Part shown: positions 40,957 through 50,424 of the stretch, piece by piece
How positions within the stretch are numbered: position 1 is the stretch's first letter
Layout of the letters: the number at the start of each line of letters is the position of its first letter
Assembly: GCF_039544005.1 (NCBI RefSeq)
Contig: NZ_BAABKV010000001.1
Coordinates: forward strand, 992,001 to 1,056,000
Reading direction: 5' to 3'
Length of the DNA: 64,000 nt
DNA from: Kitasatospora paranensis
Lineage (GTDB): Bacteria; Actinomycetota; Actinomycetes; Streptomycetales; Streptomycetaceae
Made by a program: the position numbers and the translations under genes
The notes under the pieces: generated by a model
What the model was told of the DNA's origin: nothing
Seen by the model: the letters and a program-made list of their open reading frames with translations, nothing else
Database searches by the model: none

Positions 40957-42046
40957 TCAGGAGCCCGCTCGCGCCCACGACTCGACCTCCGTGGTGACGG
41001 CACCGTCGCGGAGCAGCGCCTCGTCCACGGCTAGGCCGATCCGGTGGTCCTGGCACGCCTCGGCGAGGGTACGGCGCCGGGCCCTCGTCCGCGGCCCAGG
41101 CGGCGGTCGCGGTCAGCAGCGCGGCGATGGCGATCTCCTCGTCCATCAGCCGGAGGCCGACGAACGGGTTCCGGTGGAGGACACGGCCGTCGAAGGCGAT
41201 GTGCTCGGTGTCGTGGCCGTCGAGGTTGAGGTCCTGGCCGAGCTGCGTGCGGTGCAGGGCGGAGGTGAGGACGGTGCGCGGCCCGGCGAGCCGGACGACG
41301 GTGTCGTCGGCGATCTCGCCGTGGGTCCCGCGGATGACGATCCGTCGCTGCCTGAGCCGGTTGTGCCACTGGTTGTCGGTGAAGTCGTAGAGGCCGTGCA
41401 GGTTGTCCCCGAAGTCGAGCGTGGCCAGGACGGTGGACGCCGGACGGGGCGTGTCGTCGCCCGTCCAGCCGTCGCGGTTCAGCGGGTCGACCAGGGGTGC
41501 GGTGTGGCGGCTGGCGCGGACGGTGACCGGGCCGAAGCCCACGCCCAGGAGGCCGCGCATCATGGACACCGCGTGGTAGCCGTGGGTGGAGGACACCTGG
41601 ACGGAGGTGGCCCGCCCGATCGCGCCCTCGGCGACCAGGGCGCGGCGCGCCGCGTGACCCGGCATCAGGAGGTACTGCTCGGCGACCTGGACGGCCCGGC
41701 GATCGCCGACCCGTGCCCACAGGGCGCGCAGGCCGTCGAGATCGGGGGCCGGGGGTGTCTCGGCCAGGACTTTCGCCCCCAGCTCGACGAGCCGGACGAC
41801 CACCTCGGGATTGGCCGCCCACGGCACCGAGCTGACCACGAAGTCCGGCTTCGCCGAGCGGACGAGATCGTCGGGCGTCAGGTACGCCGGCGCGCCCCAC
41901 CGGCGGCCGGCCTCCTCCGCCGCCTCCGGACGCCGGCCGGCGACACCGACGAGCGTCAGCCGCTCCGGCAGCAGGGCGGCGAGGCGGGCGAAGAACTCGG
42001 CCCGCCAGCCGGTGCCGACGATGCCGAACGTGGCGGGCTCTGTCAT
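40957..42046 (-). CDS. Gfo/Idh/MocA family oxidoreductase (one apparent frameshift)
   Basis: About 363 residues. N-terminal NAD(P)-binding region FGIVGTGWRAEFFARLAALL, catalytic-site EKP equivalent replaced by ETPPAP, and C-terminal domain with SSTHGYHAVSMMRGLLG. After DEGPA the frame must change at about 41072-41083 to continue as RRTLAEACQDHRIGLAVDEALL and stop at 40957. The family oxidises or reduces sugars and cyclitols. GGAGG lies before ATG 42046. Confidence 0.85.
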
Positions 42047-42693
42047 GCGATCCTCCGTCTGCCGCCGGCCCGTTCCGTACGTCCGGTCGTTGTCTTCGTT
42101 CGGTCGCTGTCTTCGTCGGGCACTGTCCTCGTCCAGGCACCCCCGTCGTTCGGACACTGCCGCCGTTCGGTGCCCTGGCGTGGCGAGTATGACAACTGCG
42201 CAGCACCCCTGACGAGTGAACCTCGGTCATCTGTGCGGGCCGAGGGAACCCAAGCACCGTTCGGGGGCTCCTTCTCGACAGGTGCCGGTTGTGACGACAG
42301 CGACCGGCGGAGCGCCTCGGCGCAGGACGAGAGGGGTTGGGCATGACGGAGTGGGGTGCGGGCATGACCGAGGTGTTCGGCCACCGCTGGGCGGAGCCGG
42401 AGGGTGAGCACGCCTTCGCCCTGGGGCCCCGGCCGCACGATGCAGCCCGTCGTCGCCGTCTCGGGCCTCGGTGTCCGGGTGGTACCGCGGTATCACGGCC
42501 GTCGCCGGGTTACCCCTGCGGTACCACGGTCGGCGGCCCCCGCCCGCCTACCGTGGACAACAGGGCAACCGGCCGAACCTCCCCAGGGATCGCGCCGCAC
42601 CTGCCCGGGGCTCCACCCCGGTAACACCCGGCTCCGGGGCCCCACCGTTCCATCCGGCTCGACGGCACCACCGGCACGACTGCGGAGGGCGAC
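42047..42693. other. Long non-coding stretch with a dyad around KpnI-like GGTACC motifs
   Basis: No convincing gene in this 647-base stretch. It contains perfect 10-base arms GTGGTACCGC (42479-42488) and GCGGTACCAC (42518-42527), and the first arm is itself the start of a near-perfect 18-base palindrome (42479-42496). Several CGTTCGG/TCGTCCAGG-type motifs recur at 42070-42170. A short frame from ATG 42343 (MTEWGAGMTEVFGHRWAE) could encode a small peptide, but support is weak. Confidence 0.5.
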
Positions 42694-43113
42694 ATGAGCA
42701 CCACCACCTGTGTCCACATCCCCGAGTCCGTCACCACGGAGGCCGGGCCCGCGCTCCTGGAGCGGCCGGCCTTCGTCCTCCCGTCGACATTCCCTGGCCA
42801 CCCGGGTCCCGCGGAGCGTCCGGCGCCCCGCCCGCGCCGCGTGGTACGGACACCCGACCCGGCCGCCGGGCCTGCGGTCGTCCCCGCCGAGTGGGCCAAG
42901 CGCGCCCGGTGGATGCCGCCGACCGCGTCCGCGCCGCCTGTCGCATCCACCCTCACTCCCGGCCGCACCGCGCCACTCCTGGCTACCGTCCCCGCCGCCT
43001 GGACGACGCCCCGGCCGACGCGCCCGGAGTACGTCGCCCCGTCCTCGGCGTCCTCGTCGGGGACGGCCGGGCAGGCACCCTGGACCTGGTCGGCGACAGG
43101 TCCGACCTGGTGA
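42694..43113 (+). CDS. Hypothetical protein, possibly frameshifted
   Basis: ATG 42694 has GGAGG 7 bases upstream and a protein-like beginning (MSTTTCVHIPESVTTEAGPALLERPAFVLPSTF). Later the frame becomes Pro/Thr-rich, while an overlapping frame reads more naturally (PVLGVLVGDGRAGTLDLVGDRSDLV), which suggests one missing base. The true end is uncertain and may approach the PAP2 gene. No function recognised. Confidence 0.35.
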   Translation: MSTTTCVHIPESVTTEAGPALLERPAFVLPSTFPGHPGPAERPAPRPRRVVRTPDPAAGPAVVPAEWAKRARWMPPTASAPPVASTLTPGRTAPLLATVPAAWTTPRPTRPEYVAPSSASSSGTAGQAPWTWSATGPTW

Positions 43114-43133
43114 CCGCCGCGGCGGTCACCGGC

Positions 43134-44027
43134 TCAGACACCGCCCTCCGCCGTACCGTCCGCGCCGCCTGCCGCGGTGCCGCGCCCTTCACCGCGCGCC
43201 TCGTCGGCCGACCCACCGGCTGCCCCACCAGCCGACCCGGCCGACGCACCACCCTCAGACCCACCGGCCTCCCCACCGGCCTCCCCACCGTCCGTATCAC
43301 GGACCGGCTGTGCCGGCGGGGCGGCCGGACGGGGGCGGACGCCCACCGCCAGCAGTGGGAGTGTGAGGCCCAGCCAGGCCGCGGCGAGGCACCAGCCGCC
43401 GAGGACGTCCAGGGGCCAGTGCACACCCAGGTAGATGCGGGTGAGACCGACCGCCACTGCCGCGACGCCGAGGGCCAAGGTCAGCGGCAGCGCCACGGAG
43501 CGCCGCACGCCACGCATCAGGGCCCAGCCGAGCAGGCCCGCGGCGGCAGCAGAGGTGAAGGCGTGGCCGGAGGGATAGGAGTAGCCACTGGGCGACGCGG
43601 CGACCCAGTCCGCCATCGGCGGGCGGGGCCGGGCGAACCCCCGCATCAGCCCGTTACGGAGCAGCTGTCCCACGGCGAGCACGAGCACGGGCGCGCAGAG
43701 CGCGACAAGGCGGCGGTCCGTCCGCGGGGAGCGCCGGAGCGTCAGAATTCCGGCGGCGACGGCGGCGAGATACGGCGGCACGCCCGTGCCCAGGTCGGTC
43801 ACGACGCCCGCGACCCGCACCGCCCAGGCCGGTCGGTGGGTGAGTACCCACGCATGGATGGACGACTCGGCCGCGCGCGGCGCCCAGTCGTGCGCGGCCG
43901 CCAGCACGGTCACCGCGGTGAAGAGCAGCAGCGGGATCCCGGCCGCCAGGGCGATGGTGCGGCCGGTGCCCGCAGTCCGGCCCTGGTCGGCGGAGCTCAC
44001 TGGCTCCAGGCCCGTGGGGTGGGGCAT
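43134..44027 (-). CDS. PAP2 family phosphatase, membrane protein
   Basis: About 298 residues with six hydrophobic segments. The three phosphatase motifs are present: MRGFARPRPP, YPSGHAF and TRIYLGVHWPLDVLGG. Family members dephosphorylate undecaprenyl pyrophosphate or phosphatidic acid at the membrane. After about residue 235 comes an unusual low-complexity Gly/Ala/Ser/Glu tail (GGEAGGEAGGSEGGASAG). AGAGG precedes ATG 44027; a GTG at 44036 is also in frame. Confidence 0.88.
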   Translation of the reverse strand: MPHPTGLEPVSSADQGRTAGTGRTIALAAGIPLLLFTAVTVLAAAHDWAPRAAESSIHAWVLTHRPAWAVRVAGVVTDLGTGVPPYLAAVAAGILTLRRSPRTDRRLVALCAPVLVLAVGQLLRNGLMRGFARPRPPMADWVAASPSGYSYPSGHAFTSAAAAGLLGWALMRGVRRSVALPLTLALGVAAVAVGLTRIYLGVHWPLDVLGGWCLAAAWLGLTLPLLAVGVRPRPAAPPAQPVRDTDGGEAGGEAGGSEGGASAGSAGGAAGGSADEARGEGRGTAAGGADGTAEGGV

Positions 44028-44073
44028 CGCAGGCACGCCTCTCGTCGCGGAGGTCGCGGTCGATCCCCACTCG

Positions 44074-44091
44074 GTCTACATGAGTGTAGAC
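44074..44091. promoter_or_regulatory. Palindrome upstream of the PAP2 gene
   Basis: GTCTACA-tgag-TGTAGAC, perfect 7-base arms, lies about 50 bases before the PAP2 start in a short AT-richer patch. The TACA/TGTA core resembles BlaI/MecI-type operators, but no such regulator is in the window. It could also serve as a weak hairpin after the response regulator gene. Confidence 0.5.
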
Positions 44092-44129
44092 AGCGGCGAG
44101 TCGCCGGGACACCGGCCTCCCACTGCTCG

Positions 44130-44807
44130 TCACCCGGGCCCCGCGGCACGGGTGAGGCCCAGGTCGTAGGTCAGGATGACGGCCTGGATGCGATCCCTGG
44201 CACCGATCTTCGCCATCACCCGCCCGACGTGCGTCTTCACGGTGGACTCCGCCAGCACCAGCCGCTCGGCGATCTCGCCGTTCGTCCACCCCCGGCCGAT
44301 CGCCAGCAGGATCTCCCGCTCCCGATCGGTCAGCGCACCGAGCCGGGGATCGCCCGCAGTACGGCCACCGGGGCTCCCGGCCGGCAAGTGGTGGGCATAG
44401 GCGTCCAGCAGACGCCTGGTCAGGCGCGGCGCGATGACGGCGTCCCCGGCGGCCACGGCCCGGATGCCGGCCAGCAGTTCCTCCGGCAGCGCGTCCTTGA
44501 GCAGGAAGCCGCTCGCACCCGCACGCAGCGCAGCGTGGGCGTACTCGTCCAGGTCGAAGGTGGTGAGGACCAGGATCCGGCAGCGGCCGCCGGAGGCCAC
44601 GATCCGCCGGGTGGCCTCCACCCCGTCCATCCCGGGCATCCGGACGTCCATGAGGACGACGTCGGGGCGCAGCTCGGCGGCCTGCCGCACCGCTTCGGCA
44701 CCGTGCGCCGCCTCGCCGACCACCGTGGTGTCCGGGGTGCTCTCCAGCAGCATGCGGAAGCCGAGCCGTTGCAGCGGCTGGTCGTCGACGACGAGCACGG
44801 TGGTCAC
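44130..44807 (-). CDS. NarL/LuxR-type response regulator
   Basis: 225 residues. The receiver domain has the acidic pair VVDDQ, phospho-acceptor Asp in VVLMDVRMPGMDG, Thr in LVLTTFD and Lys in GFLLKDALP. The C-terminal LuxR helix-turn-helix is LTDREREILLAIGRGWTNGEIA / AESTVKTHVGRVMAKIG. GTG 44807 overlaps the kinase stop by four bases, so the pair is co-translated. Confidence 0.93.
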   Translation of the reverse strand: MTTVLVVDDQPLQRLGFRMLLESTPDTTVVGEAAHGAEAVRQAAELRPDVVLMDVRMPGMDGVEATRRIVASGGRCRILVLTTFDLDEYAHAALRAGASGFLLKDALPEELLAGIRAVAAGDAVIAPRLTRRLLDAYAHHLPAGSPGGRTAGDPRLGALTDREREILLAIGRGWTNGEIAERLVLAESTVKTHVGRVMAKIGARDRIQAVILTYDLGLTRAAGPG

Positions 44808-46108
44808 GGGGTGCCGCCCCCGGGTACGGCGAGCGGGGCCAGCCGGAGCCGCGCCTCGACCGCCCATCCGCCGCCGGGCCGCGGGCCGGCGGTGACGGTT
44901 CCGTCGTACAGCGCGGCCCGCTCGCGCATCCCGACGAGGCCGTGGCCGTCCTCGTTGCGGCGCGGCAGCACGCCGGCGGGCGGGCCGGTGTCCTGGACGA
45001 GGACCCGGACGGCGCCGTCGTCGACGACGATCCGGAGTTCGGCACGGGTTCGGGCGCCGGCGTGCTTCAGGGTGTTGGTCAGGGCCTCCTGGGCGATCCG
45101 GTACACCGTCAGCTGGGCGGCGGCATCGAGGGTGTCCGGGTCCCCGGTGGTGCGGTAGGCGATCCGGGGGCCGGCGGCGCGGATCCGTTCGCACAGCGCG
45201 CCGAGGTCCGCGACGCCGGGCTGCGGGCTGAACTCGGCACCGTCGTCGCGGTCGCGCAGCACGCCGAGCATGCGCCGCATCTCGCCGAGTGCGTGCCGTC
45301 CGGCCCCGGCGATGAGCACCAGGGCCTCCCGGCCGCGCCCGGGGTCGCCGACGGCCGCGGCGGCACCGCCGTCGGCCAGGCCGATGATGACGGAGAGGTT
45401 GTGGCCCACGATGTCGTGCATCTCGCGGGCCACCCGGGCGCGCTCGCCGGCGGCGGCGAGTTCGGCGCGCTGGTCGCGTTCGATCTCCAGCCGGACGGCC
45501 CGTTCCCGCAGGGCGTCGACGTAGGCCCGGTGGATCCGCAGGGCCAGGCCGAGGGCCACGGATGCCGTCACGGTGGCGGCCAGGAAGAACAGCGCGTCGC
45601 CGAGGAAGACCGTCGGCGACAGCCGGACGGCGACCAGGCCCAGCAGAGCCGCCGTCGCCCCGCAGGCCCAAGCCAGGTGCCGCAGCCTGCCGTCCAGCGC
45701 CAGGCTGAACAGCGCGATCAGCAGCGCCACATCGGCGCGCAGCCACACCATGGCGATCCACTGCGCGGCAAAGGCCGCGGCGATCACCGCGAACGCGGCG
45801 GCGGGTGCCCTGCGGCGCCACCACAGCGGGAGGATCAGGGCCAGCTGCCAGACCAGCCTCGCCGCCTCGGGCAGGTGCGTCATCCGGTGCCGCAGCCCGC
45901 GCGGGACTCCGCCGTGCACGAGATCGGGCAGGCAGAACACCACGAACACCACGGCCACCAGCGCGGTGTCCAGGACCCACGGGCGGTCCTCGTCGATCCG
46001 GCTCAGGCGCCGCGCGGCTCGCGCCATGCCGGCGATCAGCCGGTTCCCGGCGAGGGCTTCGAGGCCGGAGAGCGAGGGATCCGGGGCAAGGGCGGTCGCG
46101 GCGGTCAC
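44804..46108 (-). CDS. Sensor histidine kinase (NarL-partner, HisKA_3 type)
   Basis: About 434 residues from GTG 46108; an in-frame ATG at 46174 would add 22. The N-terminal half holds four or five membrane helices without a large extracellular loop. The dimerisation/phosphoacceptor motif is REMHDIVGHNLSVIIGLA, and the ATPase part contains VYRIAQEALTNTLKHAGA (N box) and GHGLVGMRERAALY (G box). It is the partner of the response regulator it overlaps. The signal may be membrane-related, given the neighbouring PAP2 gene; that is a guess. Confidence 0.92.
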   Translation of the reverse strand: MTAATALAPDPSLSGLEALAGNRLIAGMARAARRLSRIDEDRPWVLDTALVAVVFVVFCLPDLVHGGVPRGLRHRMTHLPEAARLVWQLALILPLWWRRRAPAAAFAVIAAAFAAQWIAMVWLRADVALLIALFSLALDGRLRHLAWACGATAALLGLVAVRLSPTVFLGDALFFLAATVTASVALGLALRIHRAYVDALRERAVRLEIERDQRAELAAAGERARVAREMHDIVGHNLSVIIGLADGGAAAAVGDPGRGREALVLIAGAGRHALGEMRRMLGVLRDRDDGAEFSPQPGVADLGALCERIRAAGPRIAYRTTGDPDTLDAAAQLTVYRIAQEALTNTLKHAGARTRAELRIVVDDGAVRVLVQDTGPPAGVLPRRNEDGHGLVGMRERAALYDGTVTAGPRPGGGWAVEARLRLAPLAVPGGGTP

Positions 46109-46226
46109 CCGTCCATAGTCGGCGAGGACCGCCGGTCGGCGGCCGAGGCGAGCGTGCGCCTTGCCGTCGGTCATCCGTTCGGACGGATGCCCTCGCGCGA
46201 CGGGCCGCAAGCCGACCGACCGACCC

Positions 46227-46331
46227 CGGACGGCGGACGGCGCACGCCCAGGCCCGGACGGCGGACGGCGCACGCCCAGGCCCGGACGGCGGACGGCGCA
46301 CGCCCAGGCCCGGACGGCGGACGGCGCACGC
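46227..46331. repeat. 28-bp tandem repeat, 3.75 copies
   Basis: Units at 46227, 46255 and 46283 are identical, and a partial fourth follows at 46311. The array lies upstream of the kinase gene and downstream of the SnoaL-like gene, in a region with no gene. Each unit begins CGGACGGCGGACGGCGCACG. Confidence 0.92.
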
Positions 46332-46365
46332 AGGTCCGGGCGGCGCAGGGCGCACGCAGATCCGG

Positions 46366-47057
46366 TCAGCCGGGCATCATGCCGAGCTGGCGCATCATCG
46401 CGACCGAGTCCCAGCTCCACCATCCTTCCTTGACCATGCCGTCCTCGAACCGGAAGATCGTCATCCCGGCGGCCTCCAAGGATTTCCCGCTGGCCGGCAT
46501 CCCCATGTACTCCCCGATGTGCGTGCCGCGCCACATCCAGCGGCTGGCCACCTGATCACCCTCGGCCAGTTGGCTCTGCACCTCGAAGGTGAAGTCGAAC
46601 GCCTTGCGGTATCCCTCGACCATCGCCTTGACGGCCGCCGGTCCGACCGTGTCGCCGTCCATCGAGGGGTCGTGGTCGCGGTAGTCCGCCGCAAGGCACT
46701 GGTCGATCGCCGACATGTCCCCTGTCGGCGGCTCCACCAGCAGCCTGCGGGCCGTCTCCTTGAGGAGTTGCTCGTCACGCACCAGGTCGAGGTTGGTGAA
46801 GGTGGGGGCTCCTGGCAGAGCCCCACCATCTCCCGGAAGATCCGGTCGGTCTCCGGCAGACCGGAGTTCCGCATGGCCGCCTCGTACGACGGGAACTCGA
46901 CGATCTCCACGATGTGCCGGGCGTCCGCCCGGTCGGCACCGACCATCGTGTGGGTGGCGGTGCGCCTGCCCTGGGTCTGCTCGATCCAGGTGTCCATCAG
47001 CCGGTTGAGCTCGTCCGGCTGCTCGGTACGGCACTCGACGATCTGTACAAAGGTCAT
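46366..47057 (-). CDS. SnoaL-like polyketide-cyclase-fold protein (one apparent frameshift)
   Basis: About 230 residues. The first ~90 (MTFVQIVECRTEQPDELNRLMD...) resemble a dimeric alpha-beta barrel domain. The rest (AADYRDHDPSMDGDTVGPAAVKAMVEGYRKAFDF, FEDGMVKEGWWSWDSVAMMRQLG) is a SnoaL/NTF2-like ester-cyclase domain. The halves lie in different frames joined at about 46804-46809 by one missing base, giving LCQE-APTFTNLDLVRDEQLL. GGAGG precedes the ATG. Function unknown; the fold often binds small hydrophobic ligands. Confidence 0.75.
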
Positions 47058-47171
47058 CGGGACCTCCGTTCGCGCCCCCTGGTCTCCCCGTCCGCCGACC
47101 GCGCTGCCTTCCACTCTCCTCCTCCCCCGCCGACGCGGCACCAGAAGCACCCGGCCCGACGGCAGGGGACG

Positions 47172-47201
47172 CGCGGGTCGGCGCGGAGCCGCCGACCCGC
47201 G
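47172..47201 (-). terminator. Perfect 12-bp-arm hairpin after the glycosyltransferase gene
   Basis: Arms 47172-47183 and 47190-47201 are perfectly complementary around a 6-base loop, 25 bases past the glycosyltransferase stop. A good intrinsic terminator candidate without a U-tract. Confidence 0.65.
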
Positions 47202-47225
47202 GGGAGTCGCGGACGGCTCTCGCCG

Positions 47226-48353
47226 TCAGGACCGCTCGACGGCGTCCGCCGGGACGCCCAGCCGGACGGGGAGCTCGGCCGGACGGTCCGCGCTCCGGCT
47301 CCGGTCCGCCGCGCGGGTGCGCCGCACGTCCGCCCGGCGGTTGCGCCACTCCCGCACGGAGCTGTGCAGCCGCTGAACGGCGACGAAGCTGGCCATCCGG
47401 TTCGCCAGCGTCAGCCGGTACTTCACCCGGAGCACGACGCCCAGCCGGGCGAGCTGCTCGGTGCCGATCGCGCCCAGCAGCCGCGACACGTGCTGCTGGT
47501 AGGCGCTGCGGTACGCCGCGTCGCCGTCCGGCACCGACCAGAACAGCATCGGGATCTCCTCGACGAGCGAGTTCCGGTCGTAGGACTGCAGGTGGGCCGC
47601 GAACTCCGGCTCGGGCCGGGCGATCAGCCAGGCGCGGACGAGTTCCATCGACCGGATCCGGTCGATCAGCCCCCGCGGGTCGGTCCGCTGCTGCGTGATG
47701 GACTTGTCGCCGCCCTCACGGACCCGCCAGTGGTAGACGTGGTCGGCGAGGACGTCCACCCGCGCGGCCAGGTAGTGGTGCGGGACGCTGACCGGGGCGT
47801 CCTCGTACAGGATGCCCTCCGGGTAAGTCAGGCCCGCGCGGTCGAAGAAGCTGCGCCGGTAGACCTTGTTCCACGCGGTGCGGTCGGTGACGAGCGCGGG
47901 CAGCTCGGTGACATGGGTCCGCAGCCTGGTCTCCTTGAACGGCCTGACGTGCGCGTGGGACTGCTCGTACCCGGTGGAGCGCAACCGCAGCGCGTTGCCG
48001 GCGACGAAGTCCGACCCGCTCTCCTCCAGCGTACGGACCATCAGCTCGTAGGCCCCGGGCGGCAGGGTGTCGTCGCTGTCCACGAAGGCCAGGAACTCCG
48101 TGCCGTCGGCGAGGTGCCGCCAGCCGGTGTTGCGGGCCGCGCCGAGCCCCTTGTTCTCCTGCCGGACGAGCCGGAAGCGCGGGTCCTGGGCCGCGAACGC
48201 CTCGGCGATCGCGGCGCTGGAGTCCGTCGATCCGTCGTCGACCATCACGCACTCCAGGTCGCCGAAGGTCTGTGCGGCGATGGACTCCAGGCACTCCTGG
48301 AGGTAGCGCTCGACGTTGTAGATCGGTACCACGACGGAGATCCGGGGAGCCAT
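47226..48353 (-). CDS. Family 2 glycosyltransferase
   Basis: 375 residues. The GT-A fold begins with ISVVVPIYNVERYLQECLESI, the nucleotide-sugar-binding acidic residues are in CVMVDDGSTD and the metal-binding DxD in FVDSDDTLPPG; KGLGAARNTGW links them. The C-terminal ~150 residues are the helical, Arg-rich extension typical of CDP-glycerol/teichoic-acid-like or capsular GT2 enzymes. It stands alone and is not next to either peptide cluster. Acceptor unknown. Confidence 0.9.
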   Translation of the reverse strand: MAPRISVVVPIYNVERYLQECLESIAAQTFGDLECVMVDDGSTDSSAAIAEAFAAQDPRFRLVRQENKGLGAARNTGWRHLADGTEFLAFVDSDDTLPPGAYELMVRTLEESGSDFVAGNALRLRSTGYEQSHAHVRPFKETRLRTHVTELPALVTDRTAWNKVYRRSFFDRAGLTYPEGILYEDAPVSVPHHYLAARVDVLADHVYHWRVREGGDKSITQQRTDPRGLIDRIRSMELVRAWLIARPEPEFAAHLQSYDRNSLVEEIPMLFWSVPDGDAAYRSAYQQHVSRLLGAIGTEQLARLGVVLRVKYRLTLANRMASFVAVQRLHSSVREWRNRRADVRRTRAADRSRSADRPAELPVRLGVPADAVERS

Positions 48354-48646
48354 CGGCGGCCGGTGCCTTTCCTCGGGGGCGGACGAGCGCCCGGTGCTCG
48401 GTCACCGGGAGTGACCGCTCACAGCGTGGCCGGACAAGGTGAAGCCCCGCCCTGCCCCGGGCCAACGGCCGGTGGCGCTCCGGCGGCCAAGTCCCCGCCG
48501 GCCCGCTCCCGCCGGGAACACCCGTGCCACCGGCCGGGAAAGGCAGGGCAGGGCGACAGGCAGCGACGGGCGGCGGCACACAGCGCGGGGGCGCGGGGCG
48601 GGTGCACGGGGCGGCAGCGCGCGGCCCGAGGAACGACAATGGGGCC

Positions 48647-49789
48647 ATGGGGCCGGAGCTGGAACCGGGTCTCGGCGATGTCAGCGCGCCCGCGCGGCTC
48701 GCCGACCCGGGTGAGGGCATCTCCCGCGAGGAACTCGCCCTCGCGACGCGCAACCACGGCCTGCCGCTGGAGGCGCTCCGCTACGACGTCACCCCGCCGG
48801 GGCTGCACTACGTGCTCACCCACTACGACATCCCGGAGACGGACGCCGCACGATGGCGGCTCCGGGTCGGCGGCCTGGTCCGCGAACCGCTCTCCCTCGA
48901 CCTCGACGCGCTGCGGTCCCTCCCGGCCCTGACCGTGCGCGTCACCATGGAGTGCGCCGGCAACGGCCGGGCCCTGCTGTCCCCGCGGCCCGTCAGCCAG
49001 CCCTGGCTGGTCGAGGCGGTCGGCACCGCGGACTGGACGGGCGTGCCGCTGCGGAGCCTGCTCGCGGCCGCCGAGGTCGGGGCGGAGGCGGTCGAAGCCG
49101 TGTTCACCGGCTCGGACCACGGCATCGAACGCGGCGTCGAGCAGGACTACCGGCGCAGCCTGCCGCTCGGCGTCGCGACCGGCGCCGACCCGCCGGTGCT
49201 GGTCGCCTACGCCATGAACGGCGGCCCGCTGCCCCCGCAGCACGGCCACCCCCTGCGGCTGGTGGTTCCCGGCTGGTACGGCATGGCGCACGTGAAGTGG
49301 CTCCGGGAGATCACTCTCACCGACAGCCCGTTCACGGGTTTCCAGCAGGCGCAGGCCTACCGGCTGCGGCAGACGGCGGCGGACCCGGGCGAGCCCGTCA
49401 CCAGGATCGCACCGCGCGCGCTGCTGACGCCGCCCGGCTTCCCGGACTTCATGTCGCGGACCCGTGTGGTGCGCCCGGGCCCGGTCCGGGTGGCGGGCCG
49501 TGCCTGGTCGGGCCACGGCCCGGTGACAGCGGTGGAGGTCAGTGCGGACGGCGGGCGCACCTGGTCGGACGCCGTGCTCGGCACCTCCGACGGCGACCAC
49601 CCGTGGGCCTGGCGGCGGTGGCACCACGTCTGGACGGCTGTGCCCGGCCGCCATCTCCTCACCGCCCGCGCCACCGACGCGCAGGGCGGCACCCAGCCGC
49701 TGGACCAGCCCTGGAACCGCGGCGGGTTCGCCAACAACCTGGTCCAGCGGGTCGCCGTCGTGTGTGTCGACGACGCGGGCCCGGCCTGA
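48647..49789 (+). CDS. Sulfite oxidase-family molybdopterin oxidoreductase
   Basis: 380 residues without a signal peptide. The Moco-binding cysteine lies in MECAGNGR (about residue 103). GVPLRSLLAAA, HGHPLRLVVPGWYGMAHVKWL and the C-terminal Mo-co dimerisation domain (VEVSADGGRTWSDA, NRGGFANN) complete the family pattern. It should oxidise sulfite or reduce a related oxyanion. ATG 48647 fits the alignment start. The 293 bases before it show no gene. Confidence 0.9.
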   Translation: MGPELEPGLGDVSAPARLADPGEGISREELALATRNHGLPLEALRYDVTPPGLHYVLTHYDIPETDAARWRLRVGGLVREPLSLDLDALRSLPALTVRVTMECAGNGRALLSPRPVSQPWLVEAVGTADWTGVPLRSLLAAAEVGAEAVEAVFTGSDHGIERGVEQDYRRSLPLGVATGADPPVLVAYAMNGGPLPPQHGHPLRLVVPGWYGMAHVKWLREITLTDSPFTGFQQAQAYRLRQTAADPGEPVTRIAPRALLTPPGFPDFMSRTRVVRPGPVRVAGRAWSGHGPVTAVEVSADGGRTWSDAVLGTSDGDHPWAWRRWHHVWTAVPGRHLLTARATDAQGGTQPLDQPWNRGGFANNLVQRVAVVCVDDAGPA

Positions 49790-49923
49790 GCAGCCGAGCG
49801 CGGGCACCCCGGACGGTCGGCCCGTCCACGAACCACCCGGGGCCTGGGCGGCAGGCATCGTCTCCGTCCCGCGGGGAACACGGGAGGCGTCCGCCCGGGG
49901 TTGGCGGCAGGAGGAGGCCTCGG

Positions 49924-50424
49924 ATGAGGATCGACCCGGTGGTGTGGTGGTGTGTGGCAGGGCTGCTGGTGGCGGCCACCGCCGTGGTGGTGGTCCGGCT
50001 GTGGATCCGGCTGGTCCGGGCCCGCCGGCTGGTCGGCTCCGCCGGGCTTCCGCTCTCCACGCGGATGGGCTTCTGGGCAGCGGTGGCCTACGTCGTGATG
50101 CCGTTCGACCTGCTGCCGGACCCGATCCTGCTGGACGACATCGGTGTCCTGCTGCTGGCCCTGCGCGCCCTGGACAAGGCTGCCGCCAGGGCCGGTGTCG
50201 CCCCTCGCGCCACCACCGGCCCTGAGCGCGCCGGCACCGGCGCCCCCGGTCCTGCTCCCGGCCGTCAGTCCTCGATCGCGGCAAGGTCGATGCGCCAGTC
50301 GTTGCTGCGCATCCAGCTGCCCGGCGGGAACTCGAAGGCGCACTCCCCGACCAGGGTGAAGCCGGCCGCGCGGCAGACCGCGTTCGACGCGGGGTTGTCC
50401 ACCGACGGGAAGGCGTGCAGGTGA
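49924..50424 (+). CDS. DUF1232 (YkvA-like) small membrane protein
   Basis: An N-terminal membrane helix (WWCVAGLLVAATAVVVVRLWI) is followed by the DUF1232 core, AYVVMPFDLLPDPILLDDIGVLLLAL. As sequenced it runs to 166 residues and overlaps the converging acetyltransferase gene by 160 bases. One missing base before 50223 would end it at TGA 50223-50225 and remove the overlap, in keeping with other genes here. Function of the family is unknown. Confidence 0.75.
   Translation: MRIDPVVWWCVAGLLVAATAVVVVRLWIRLVRARRLVGSAGLPLSTRMGFWAAVAYVVMPFDLLPDPILLDDIGVLLLALRALDKAAARAGVAPRATTGPERAGTGAPGPAPGRQSSIAARSMRQSLLRIQLPGGNSKAHSPTRVKPAARQTAFDAGLSTDGKACR

Noticed and set aside
42337..42697. Small coding genes in the 42-42.7 kb gap
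   Set aside because: Several short frames exist on both strands but none has a convincing start, codon pattern and stop together.
46227..46331. CRISPR array
   Set aside because: The 28-bp units are directly adjacent, so there are no spacers; it is a plain tandem repeat.
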